The notes beneath the pieces were generated by a model. It had not been told where the DNA came from, made no database searches, and saw nothing but the letters and a program-made list of their open reading frames with translations. A stretch of DNA of 64,000 nt from Acidobacteriota bacterium (GTDB lineage: Bacteria; Acidobacteriota; Terriglobia; Bryobacterales; Bryobacteraceae): NCBI GenBank assembly GCA_016213775.1, contig JACQZR010000145.1:1-64000 (forward strand), given 5' to 3'. Positions 1-9,987 of the stretch are shown one piece after another. How positions within the stretch are numbered: the stretch's first letter is position 1; each line of letters opens with the position of its first letter. The position numbers were made by a program, and so were the translations under genes.

Positions 1-2
1 CA

Positions 3-905
3 AATGTTTTTTACGGTGGTCGTTTCAACCCTCGGTGGCTTGACTATTCCCCAGACCTTGCCAGTCGGGGAGTGGCTGCGGGCGAGTTTGGATTAAAGAG
101 CCGGTTCGGCCATCATTCCCCAAAACTGTTAAGCACCCGCACGGCTAGCACCGTGCAGCGTGCTCGTGGTGAAATAGCACTTGTCGGGTTGGAGCACGAG
201 CTGCGGCAAACCGCCGTTGCGATCGAGCAGCGCCGATCTTTGCTCATGACCGGTCCGATGGGTGCGCGTAAAACTCGTGTTGTGCGTACTGTCCTTCAGC
301 ATACCCGGAGGGCAGTGGTGTGCATGCGATGCGCATCCACGCTGCATGACATTCTCGTTGACCTTGCGATTGCGCTAACACGGCAGCGGCATCCTGTCCT
401 GCTGAGCCATACAAAAGGAATTGTGGACGCCGAGTTGCGGTTGCGAACGGAGACGAGCTGCCATTTGAAGGGTGTCCTTTGGAAAGCACTGGAAACGGTT
501 CCATGGCCGGTGGTTCTCGATGATGTCCGGCAGGCCGGGTTTCAGACCTACCGGTTCATTCAGCGTCTCTATCATTCCCCTGGAATGTCATTCATCGCCG
601 TGGCCAGGGATACCACGTCTCTGGGCGAGTTGCACCGGCTGTTCTGGGACCCCCGGCAGGAACTGAAAGTCGGCCCACTCAGCAAACCGCAGGCTCTCCA
701 ACTGTTCCGTCTCGCCGCGGAGCATTTTCAGCTTTGCGGCATCGACATGGAGTCTTTCGAGAAGCAGGTGATCGACAGCGCCAAAGGGAATCCCGGCGAG
801 ATCCTCGACATGTGCCAGCGCGCCACGCGGGAGGAGTATCGAAGCGGACGATACGTGAAGTTTGCGCCGCTGCGAATCGACACCATCATGCGCTTCCGCT
901 CGTGA
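3..905 (+). CDS. AAA+ ATPase of TniB/ExeA type, 5' end outside the window
   Basis: The reading frame is open from the window edge with no stop, and the first candidate start (GTG at 72) has no properly spaced ribosome-binding site, so the gene probably begins upstream. Numbering from that GTG, a P-loop-like segment GPMGARKT lies at residues 61-68. It departs from GxxxxGK[ST] because Arg stands where the last Gly is expected. A Walker B-like strand WPVVLDDV follows at 145-152, a sensor-like FIAVARD at 174-180 and AKGNPGEILDM at 237-247. This order is that of the AAA ATPases related to TniB and ExeA, which act as ATP-dependent partners of transposases or secretion systems. No transposase is visible nearby. 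The function is therefore open; the AAA assignment is reasonably safe. Confidence 0.7.
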   Translation, partial: NVFYGGRFNPRWLDYSPDLASRGVAAGEFGLKSRFGHHSPKLLSTRTASTVQRARGEIALVGLEHELRQTAVAIEQRRSLLMTGPMGARKTRVVRTVLQHTRRAVVCMRCASTLHDILVDLAIALTRQRHPVLLSHTKGIVDAELRLRTETSCHLKGVLWKALETVPWPVVLDDVRQAGFQTYRFIQRLYHSPGMSFIAVARDTTSLGELHRLFWDPRQELKVGPLSKPQALQLFRLAAEHFQLCGIDMESFEKQVIDSAKGNPGEILDMCQRATREEYRSGRYVKFAPLRIDTIMRFRS

Positions 906-1091
906 CCGATTTGGCCAAAGCAAAGCGCCTGGCTTGGCAGCCCGTGATAATAGTCGTTCGCTCACGGTATACGCGCCGTAACGCACTGAATCTACCCCAG
1001 CCGCGCGCGTAAGCAAGCGGTTTTCGGAATTTTTCACAGACTCTCAGCAAGCGGTGTTTTGTGACTTCTGCCACGGACTTATGGGCTTGGG

Positions 1092-3050
1092 CTAGCGCGG
1101 TGCCAGAATTCGGCCCAATTGCGCGCGATACCCGTCGGCATACATGTCAAAGCGGTGCTGGAGCGTAAGCAGCGTGCGGCGCAGCCATGCTTCGAGCAGG
1201 CGTCCGTGGGAACTGAACGCTTCGTGAACCGCGGCGCCGCACACATCTTGCAGCTTACGCTCGATGGCGGCTTCGGCAAGCCGTTGGTTGATCCGCAACA
1301 CAAAGGGCCGGGCGACGTCCGGATCGTCAAGGTAGAGATCGATTTGCGGCATTCCTCTCACCAGACCTGCGAGGTCGTCCGGCAGTCCGGCGCGATCCAT
1401 TGCAATTGCGTCCGAGGTTTCCCGCAGGCAAGCATTCAGGTTCCGCGCGAGTTCTTCGAGAGCAGAGACCATCTCCCTGGCAACCGTGATCGCTGAGGTG
1501 ATGACGGCGTCCCGCACAAAGCCGGACGGCAGGCGGGAAGAAGTGTCTCCAGTCCAATACTGAACAGCTTGGCGAGCGGCCCATCGCAAAGCGACCGGAG
1601 CCAATTGGCGAATCTCGTCGCAAGTCTTCAGGCACGCTGCCTCCGCTGTCTGGAACTCGCCTGCCGCGCGGCGCAGTTGCACTTCCACCCGCTGGAGATG
1701 GGCGAGCTGGTCTGGAGGGACGGCCTCACTCCGACGCCGGACCGATTCCAGCCCCCGGTCGACGGAATAGCGGAGCGATTCGATCTTGCGATGAAGGGAT
1801 ACTTCGGCGAGTTGTTTGTGCTTTTCCTGCAGCGGGGCGATTTCCTGCTCGAACCAGCGATCGAGCAGCGCTTCGTGGTCGCCGACCGTGCTGATGGGGG
1901 CAACCGCCACCTCAAGATTGAGATCCGATACAAGCTTGTCGTGGACATAGCGAAGTGATCGCTCGACGTCTGCGCGCGAAAGCAGATCCACTTTGCTCAG
2001 CACCACACGGACGGCCGCTCCGGATTCGTGCAGCATTTGAACGGTGCGCACATCCCCCGGGGTCAGGCTGGAGCTGGAATTCACCATCACGACACCGAGG
2101 TCACAATTTGGCAAGTAAGCCAAGGTCTGTTGCGAGCCCGCAGTTGCCAGGGATCCGAGGCCCGGGGTATCGACAAACACGACACCTTCCCGCAAACGGG
2201 GAGCGGGGTATTCGACCTGCACCTTCCACACTCCTTTGGTGTTGGCCGGATTCTGCTGTTCAGTAACAAACTCGGAAAGTTGGGGCAAGGGGAAGTTCTC
2301 CCCTTTGTAGCCGGCGAAGGCCACACGGAGCCTCGGCTCAGGGCCGAACAAGAGGCGCGTGGGAACAGCGGTGATCGGCGTGGCGCCCACCGGGAGAATA
2401 TCAGCGCCCAGGATGTGATTCAGCAGCGACGATTTTCCGCAGCTTACCTGGCCGAAGACAGCAATCTCGAGGCGCTGGTCTTCCATGCGGTCGAGAATCG
2501 CTTCGAGCGACGGCCGCAACTCGACCAAGCCATGTTTCTGGATCGTGTCGCCGAGGTGTTTCAACGCCCCGGCATGATTCGTATCCGTCGCGATCCGGCT
2601 CATCCGCTCCTGAAGATCCGGCCCGCCGCCAATGTAGCAGTCGAGGCGGTCCACCAGCCCTTCCAACTCGGTGATCAGACCGTTCAGTTCGGGCAGCAGA
2701 TGCGGAGGAATCTCTCCGTATCCGGCCAAGACTGCCGGGCGGGTCTCTTGGATCGCGATCCGCACAAATGCCAGCGTCACGCGGATGGAGTGGATGGCGC
2801 CGAACCGCGGCGGCTCCGGCGTCATGCCAAAGCTTTCCAGCACTCTTACGATTTGAGCGCGGATACGCGCCAAATGGTCTTCCACGGTTCGGCCCTGCGC
2901 CGGGCTGAAGTCGACTTCGTATTTCGCAAAAGGGGACTTTGACGAAGCACTGTGAAGCACCGCTTCAATCTCCGAGAGGAGCTTATCGGCCTCCTTGCAA
3001 GAGATCAGCAGATGGCGTTGATGAGACGAATTCAGTCCTGTGGTGTCCAT
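1092..3050 (-). CDS. Dynamin-like GTPase, distal member of the crcB operon
   Basis: This 652-residue protein has a dynamin-type GTPase core: G1 GQVSCGKSS at 200-208, G2 Thr in ATPITA near 224-227, G3 DTPGL at 294-298 and G4 SKVD at 352-355. About 190 residues of mostly helical sequence precede the GTPase and about 290 follow, as expected for bundle/stalk regions of bacterial dynamin-like proteins, which bind and remodel membranes. I chose ATG 3050 because the longer frame reads back through the upstream pyrophosphatase; the ATG lies one base after that stop. It is the fourth gene of a tight minus-strand operon behind crcB. A second, shorter dynamin-like gene sits two genes upstream, and bacterial dynamins often work as such heteromeric pairs. 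The link with fluoride comes from context only. Confidence 0.88.
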   Translation of the reverse strand: MDTTGLNSSHQRHLLISCKEADKLLSEIEAVLHSASSKSPFAKYEVDFSPAQGRTVEDHLARIRAQIVRVLESFGMTPEPPRFGAIHSIRVTLAFVRIAIQETRPAVLAGYGEIPPHLLPELNGLITELEGLVDRLDCYIGGGPDLQERMSRIATDTNHAGALKHLGDTIQKHGLVELRPSLEAILDRMEDQRLEIAVFGQVSCGKSSLLNHILGADILPVGATPITAVPTRLLFGPEPRLRVAFAGYKGENFPLPQLSEFVTEQQNPANTKGVWKVQVEYPAPRLREGVVFVDTPGLGSLATAGSQQTLAYLPNCDLGVVMVNSSSSLTPGDVRTVQMLHESGAAVRVVLSKVDLLSRADVERSLRYVHDKLVSDLNLEVAVAPISTVGDHEALLDRWFEQEIAPLQEKHKQLAEVSLHRKIESLRYSVDRGLESVRRRSEAVPPDQLAHLQRVEVQLRRAAGEFQTAEAACLKTCDEIRQLAPVALRWAARQAVQYWTGDTSSRLPSGFVRDAVITSAITVAREMVSALEELARNLNACLRETSDAIAMDRAGLPDDLAGLVRGMPQIDLYLDDPDVARPFVLRINQRLAEAAIERKLQDVCGAAVHEAFSSHGRLLEAWLRRTLLTLQHRFDMYADGYRAQLGRILAPR

Positions 3051-3051
3051 G

Positions 3052-3560
3052 TCACGTGGTGATGCCGGAGTCGAGATATCGCTGGCGCCCCGCTGAAACA
3101 ACCTGCCGCGCATCGGCGAGGCTGTGCCATCCTTCCATAACCATCGCTTCGCTTTCCAATTCCTTGTAGATGGAGAAGAAATGCCGGACTCCACGGAGGA
3201 CTTGCGGAGAAACGTGATCGATGGCGTCGATTGGTTCGTATCGCGGGTCGCGCGTAGGAACCGCAACGGTCTTATCGCCGGTGGCCGCGCCATCCATCAT
3301 CCGCAGCAAGCTGAGTGGCCGTAACTCGACCACGCACCCCGGAAAGCTGGCGTGGGTAGTTAGGCACATCACGTCCAATGGCTCCCCGTCTTCGGCGATG
3401 GTGCCGGGGAATAGAGCGGAGGATCCAGTCGAAAGAGGCCTGCCTTCGGGTCATACTCGTACTTGTTGGTCGAGCCCTTTGGCACTTCGACCACCATGCG
3501 CACCAGGCGCGGCAGTTCGACCCCAGGATCCAGATCAAACAGAGAAGAGTTCGCTTGCAT
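3052..3560 (-). pseudogene. ppa: Inorganic pyrophosphatase, family I, broken by an internal out-of-frame deletion
   Basis: Two overlapping frames encode the two halves of a family I pyrophosphatase, the enzyme that hydrolyses PPi to phosphate. The first half runs from ATG 3560 to about 3411 and carries VVEVPKGSTNKYEYD and the LFRLDPPLY segment. The second half is in another frame from about 3408 to the stop at 3052, with PGTIAEDGEPLDVM, FPGCVVELRP and GDKTVAVPTRDPRY. Family members have about 11-12 residues between LY and PGT, including the conserved YP-DYGF stretch with an active-site Tyr. That stretch is missing, and the join shifts the frame, so about 34 bases appear to be lost near 3410. 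With the gap restored the length would be about 175-180 residues, normal for the family. Gene gaps are 3 bases upstream and 1 base downstream. Confidence 0.88.
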
Positions 3561-3563
3561 AGA

Positions 3564-5213
3564 CTAGCCTTGCCGCATGGCCGCTTGCGCTGCGCTCAAT
3601 TTGGCCAGGTCCTCCTGTATCTGAGATGATTCCCCACTGGTGCGCGACAGAAGCCCGTCGAGAGTCGTCATCCATTCGTCGAGCCGATGATTCGCTTGCG
3701 CCAGCAAGTCACGTAGCGCTACGTTGACGCTTTCTTCCCACTGGGTGGCGAGGCGGGAAAGATTCTTGTAAACCTCATAGGGCATCTTCCGGTTGGCAAG
3801 ATGCCGATATACGAGTCCGCCCACCAGCGACATCGGGATGATCATGCTCAGCAATTCCCAATTACGGTCGAAGACTTTGCCGATATTGATGTCGGGTGTG
3901 CGGGGATCGGTGATCTGCATCTCGATCCCGGTGGTCCGCAGACGAACGCCGTAGGCTTTGAAGGTACGTTCGGAAAGCCGGTTGCGGAAGTCCTGCAAGG
4001 AACGGACCAGTTGGGATGACGCCTGATCCACTGGACGCAGGAAGACGCTGCGATTGGCGGCGGAGATCTGTGCGAGACGCTGGTGAAGCGAGTGTTCCAG
4101 CCACTCCTGAAAGGCGGGAATCATCATTGCAAGACTCTTCCATTGGGGATAACGGGCGCGCAGTTCATCGGCTAACGCGGCCTCGATCGGAGATTGACAG
4201 GCCTCGAGAACGGCGGCGATGTGCTGCCGTGAGCCACCTGCGGCGTGCAGCGTAATCAGGCGAAGCTGCGTCTTGAATTCCGCGAGCGAGTCCTTCTCGC
4301 CGAGCACCAGTTGATTGAGGCCGGACCGCTCGCTGTCCGTGGCCTCGGCCGCGCCCAGAGCGAGGCGGAGTGAGTCCTCACACTCGTTTAACAGGGTGGA
4401 CGTCTTGTGGCTGAGCACCAGCGCGCGTTCCTCTTCGAGCCGCCGGACCGCGGGAATCAGCAGTTCCGACTCGACTGCGGCATGGAGCGATTCAAAACCT
4501 ACTCTGGAGGAGTACGGGAAGACCGGAGGCGCGGGATCGAGTTGACGGAGAAGCTGGTCTCGCACAAAGGAGAGCACCTGCCCGGAATCATGGCGATCGA
4601 GCAGGTCAAACTTCGTCAGAAGGACCGCCACCCTGGGAGTGAACTCGTACAAGGTTTTGAGCAAAGCGACATCGTGATGGGACAGCGGGGGATCGACTCC
4701 TACGGCTATCAGTGCCAAATCGACGTTGGGCATCCATGCACGGGCAGTCTCTGTGTTGTGCGCAAAGACGCTGTCCAGGCCCGGCGTATCGACGAAGCAA
4801 ATGCTGGGGAAACGAGAGAGGTTCCCAGACTCCACGGTTGCTGATTCCACCTCTTTCACGTTCTCCGGATTCTGTGATTCCGTCACGTATGCCGGCAGAT
4901 GCTCAAGACCGGGTTCCATCGTACGGCCATCGAGAAATCGAACCACCATCCGGGGAGCGCTGCCGAAGCGAATTCTGGTGATGACCGAGGTTACGGGGGT
5001 GACTCCCACTGGAAGAAGATCCACGCCCATCAGGCGGTTGAGGAAGCTGCTCTTGCCAGCTTTAAAGCGGCCAATGACGGCCACCTGAAACTCCTTCCGG
5101 CGAGCGGCCGCGCGACAGGCTCCCAGCAGCGGCCGGATGGAATGAATGGCGTAGCGGGCGGAGAGATCCTCAACCAGTGCGATCGACGAATCGGTTTGCG
5201 TCTCGATCTGCAT
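3564..5213 (-). CDS. Dynamin-like GTPase, proximal member of the crcB operon
   Basis: A 549-residue dynamin-family GTPase with G1 GRFKAGKSS at 48-56, the G2 Thr in VTPVTS near 72-75, G3 DTPGL at 142-146 and G4 TKFD at 200-203. The GTPase domain sits near the N-terminus, unlike in the distal partner. The rest is helical and contains a hydrophobic segment at about 453-471 (LLSMIIPMSLVGGLVYRHL) that could be a membrane paddle or a transmembrane anchor. The ATG at 5213 lies three bases after the crcB stop, and the stop lies three bases before the pyrophosphatase start, so the genes are almost certainly co-transcribed and translationally coupled. Family knowledge points to membrane fusion, fission or repair. 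Its role in this operon is unknown. Confidence 0.9.
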   Translation of the reverse strand: MQIETQTDSSIALVEDLSARYAIHSIRPLLGACRAAARRKEFQVAVIGRFKAGKSSFLNRLMGVDLLPVGVTPVTSVITRIRFGSAPRMVVRFLDGRTMEPGLEHLPAYVTESQNPENVKEVESATVESGNLSRFPSICFVDTPGLDSVFAHNTETARAWMPNVDLALIAVGVDPPLSHHDVALLKTLYEFTPRVAVLLTKFDLLDRHDSGQVLSFVRDQLLRQLDPAPPVFPYSSRVGFESLHAAVESELLIPAVRRLEEERALVLSHKTSTLLNECEDSLRLALGAAEATDSERSGLNQLVLGEKDSLAEFKTQLRLITLHAAGGSRQHIAAVLEACQSPIEAALADELRARYPQWKSLAMMIPAFQEWLEHSLHQRLAQISAANRSVFLRPVDQASSQLVRSLQDFRNRLSERTFKAYGVRLRTTGIEMQITDPRTPDINIGKVFDRNWELLSMIIPMSLVGGLVYRHLANRKMPYEVYKNLSRLATQWEESVNVALRDLLAQANHRLDEWMTTLDGLLSRTSGESSQIQEDLAKLSAAQAAMRQG

Positions 5214-5216
5214 TGC

Positions 5217-7113
<1,897 letters not shown>

Positions 7114-7117
7114 TCGC

Positions 7118-7139
7118 GAGCGCATTTTCGCTCACTTTT
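7118..7139 (+). terminator. Possible terminator after enolase
   Basis: GAGCG (7118-7122) pairs with CGCTC (7129-7133) around a CATTTT loop, followed by ACTTTT. It starts five bases after the enolase stop. The stem is short, so this is a weak candidate. Confidence 0.4.
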
Positions 7140-7456
7140 CCATCATTGCGATACAGCAACGGCTTTTCAGGTGGTGGGCTTCACGGACGTTCCAACATCT
7201 ACGGAGCACTTCGATCGCGGGTTGCGGCTCGGGTCGCGACTGTGCGATATAGTAGAGCGTTTGCAAGCTCTATGGCGATGGAGTCTCGCCATCAACCGTC
7301 TCAGCGCAACTGGGAAGGATAGCACCATCGGTAAGAGTTTTTGTGTGCCGGAATGTTCGCAGCGCAAAGCGTGCGGCGCGCCGCCAGGATTAGTCAGCAC
7401 AGCTCGCGCCGCACTCCGTTTTGCGCGATGACCCTCAGAAGTCAAGGAAATGGAGC
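7140..7456 (+). other. Intergenic region before the RND efflux operon
   Basis: No convincing gene. Two adjacent hairpins are present: TAGAGC/GCTCTA with an eight-base loop around 7252-7272, then ATGGCGA/TCGCCAT with a seven-base loop around 7272-7292. A possible promoter sits just upstream, with TTGCGG at 7222-7227 and GATATA at 7246-7251 and an 18-base spacer. The stretch could be the leader of the efflux operon. No known riboswitch was recognised. Confidence 0.35.
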
Positions 7457-8752
7457 GTGCACAGATTGATCCGACTCGCAGTGCTTTTCGCAACACTCAC
7501 GAGTGCCCTCTGGGCGCAGCAGCCGGGAGCCGTGCTGACCCTTGCCGACTGCATCCGGTTGGCCAATGGCGTTCCGTCGGCGGTGAGCCTGGCGCGGCAG
7601 GAGCGGGAGATCGCCGGTCATGAGCAGACGATTGCGCGCGCTGGACTCCTGCCTCGTGCGCAGATCAACAGCGGCTTTACCTACAACAGCCCCACGGGTG
7701 ACAACCGGTCCAACTTCAGTTTTGTAGCCTTGAACGGAGTGCGCGAGTATGTCGCCCTCGGCTCGTTGATTCAGGAGTTGGACATCTCCGGCCGCTTGCG
7801 CGCCGATCTGGAGCGGGCGCGGGCCGTGGATCAGGCGGCCGGGGTCAGTGTCAGCCTGGCGCAACGCGATTTGCGGCGAGCGGTCACAAATGCCTACTAC
7901 AAGCTGTTGCTCACGCGCCGCCTCGCGCGGGTGATTGAGGACGCGTTGGGTGAGAGCGCGAGTTTCGAGAAGCGCGCCAGGCTCTTGTTCGAGGGCGGCG
8001 AGGCTGCCCGTGCGGATCTGATCAAGGCGGCCGCGCAAACAGCGTTTCAGCGCCAGTCGCTGAAGTCGGCGCAATCGCAGGCGGGGATCGCCAACCAGGA
8101 ACTCGCTTCCTTTTGGACCAGTGGCGCGGCGCCGGAATTGAACATTGAGGACGTGCTGGAGAATACTCCATCGGCTGTTGAGCCCGCTCCGGCCAACGCC
8201 CCGGCCAACGCCCCGGCACCCTTCCTCAGGCGGCTCGAGTTCAACTGGATGGATGCCCAACGCCGCGTGTTTGAAGCGGAGGCCAAGCGCTCGAGAGCGG
8301 CGTTGTTTCCACAGGCGAGTGTTGTCTTCGAGTATGGGATTGACTCCACCGCTCTGCGCGCTCGTGACCGTGGCTACATGGCGGGAATCAACCTGACGGT
8401 GCCGGTCTTCGACTGATACAAGACACGCGCCACGACGCGCCAGTTGCAGTTGAAAGCGCAGCAGATGTCCACAACCCGGGCGATCTCCGAGCGCACATTT
8501 TCCGCCGAGTATCAGAATGCGCTGCGCCGGGTGCAGGACACCTATGAACTGATCGCGCTCACCGCCGAGCAGATGAAGCTGGCACAGGAGGACTTGAGTC
8601 TCAGCCGTGTGCGGTATGAAGGCGGCGAAGGTTCAGCCCTGGACGTCGTGACGGCGCAGAACGGGCTCGCACAAGCGCGCTCCAACCACTACGCCAACCT
8701 GTCGAGCTATTGGCTGGCGAGACTCGATCTGGAGGTTGCATCCGGGCAATGA
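7457..8752 (+). pseudogene. TolC-family outer membrane efflux protein interrupted by an in-frame TGA
   Basis: A TolC-like outer-membrane channel for the RND system encoded directly downstream. The chosen GTG start gives a signal peptide (HRLIRLAVLFATLTSALWAQ). Two tandem repeats of long coiled helices follow, with TolC-like segments such as LTLADCIRLA, LPRAQINSGF, LFEGGEAARADLIKA and YEGGEGSALDVVTAQNGLAQA. A TGA at 8414-8416 sits in VPVFD-stop-YKTRATTRQ, where relatives have VPxFDWG/Y; TGG to TGA is a single change. The second part reads on to the stop at 8750-8752 in the same frame, giving about 430 codons, the normal family length. The last stop overlaps the ATG of the adaptor gene. TTG 7421 is an earlier in-frame start but has no ribosome-binding site. 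Confidence 0.9.
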
Positions 8753-9987
8753 CAAAGTATCTCAGTATAGCTGCGGCCTGCCTGGCCATATCCGCCTGCG
8801 GCGGCAAGCACGAAGAAGAGGCTCCGGTGAAGCCCGTGGTCACGGTGAAGGTGGCGCGTGCGGAAATGGCGGATATCCGGCGGACGGTGCAGAGCCCGGG
8901 AACTGTTTTCCCGCGGGAGCAGGTGAACATTGCTGCACGCCTCACCGCGGTTGTCGAATCGCTGGGGGCACGCAAAGGAGATGCGGTATCGAAAGGCCAG
9001 GTGTTAGTGCGGCTGCAGAACCGCGACTTGGCCGCGCAACGCCAGGAAGCGGTCGCCGGAGTAGCCGACGCCGAAGCAACGTTCCAGAAGATGACATCGG
9101 GTACGCTCCCCGCGGATGTCGAGCGCGCGCGCGGCCAGGTGATCTCCGCCGATGCCGCTCTGAAGCAGGCACAGAAGTTCTATGACCGCCGCAAGGATCT
9201 GTTTGACAAAGGCGCCATACCAAACAAGGACGTCGTACAAAGCCAAACAGATCTGGCACAAGCTAAGTCCGCTCACGACGTTGCTTCAAAGTCGCTTCAG
9301 CTTCTGGAAAGCCAGTCGCGCGAGAAGGATATTCAAATAGCCCAGAGCCGTCTGGATGCCGCCAAGGCCCGGCTGGCGCTGATTGAAGCACAACTGGCAT
9401 TCGCTGAAATCCGCAGTCCGATGAACGGAACTGTCACCGAGCAGTTTCTATACCCGGGAGACATGGCGAAGCCGGATTCACCCATTTTCACTTTGATGGA
9501 TCTCTCGGTAGCGATCGCCCGCGCGCAGGTGCCGGAATCGGAAGCCGCTGGCGTGAGGCTGCAACAAACCTGCTCTTTCACATCCGGCGATAGCTCGGGC
9601 GCCGCGCATACGGGCCGCGTTGCGGTGATTAATCAATCTGTGGACGCGGCACGCCGCACAGTGGAAGTCTGGTGCGAAATACCTAACGGCAGCCATACCC
9701 TTCGGGGCGGCACATTCGGTTCCGTCACCATTGCCACCGGAGCGGCGTCCCGCGGCATTCTGGTTCCACTCGCCGCTGTCCAGTTTGAAGAAGGCACACG
9801 CAAGGGCGTGGTGATGGTTGCCCTGGCCAGCAACAAGGCCGAGAAGCGCGAAGTGGAAGCGGGGAACACTTACGGGGCGATGGTCGAGATCCGTAAGGGC
9901 GTCAAGGAAGGCGACCCCGTGATTATCGAAGGCGGCTACAGTCTGCCCGAGAATGCCGAGATCCACTGGAGCGATGGAAAGAAATGA
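8749..9987 (+). CDS. RND efflux periplasmic adaptor lipoprotein
   Basis: A 412-residue HlyD/AcrA-type membrane fusion protein that bridges the inner-membrane RND pump and the outer-membrane channel. It begins with a lipoprotein signal (lipobox ISAC, modified Cys at 17). The order of domains is usual: a first barrel-sandwich strand (GTVFPREQVNIAARLTAVV), a long alpha-hairpin (about 100-220, rich in Ala, Gln and Lys), the returning lipoyl half (FAEIRSPMNGTVTEQFLYPGD), a beta-barrel and a membrane-proximal domain ending at VIIEGGYSLPENAEIHW. The start ATG overlaps the tolC stop, and the stop overlaps the pump start, so expression is coupled. Confidence 0.93.
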   Translation: MTKYLSIAAACLAISACGGKHEEEAPVKPVVTVKVARAEMADIRRTVQSPGTVFPREQVNIAARLTAVVESLGARKGDAVSKGQVLVRLQNRDLAAQRQEAVAGVADAEATFQKMTSGTLPADVERARGQVISADAALKQAQKFYDRRKDLFDKGAIPNKDVVQSQTDLAQAKSAHDVASKSLQLLESQSREKDIQIAQSRLDAAKARLALIEAQLAFAEIRSPMNGTVTEQFLYPGDMAKPDSPIFTLMDLSVAIARAQVPESEAAGVRLQQTCSFTSGDSSGAAHTGRVAVINQSVDAARRTVEVWCEIPNGSHTLRGGTFGSVTIATGAASRGILVPLAAVQFEEGTRKGVVMVALASNKAEKREVEAGNTYGAMVEIRKGVKEGDPVIIEGGYSLPENAEIHWSDGKK

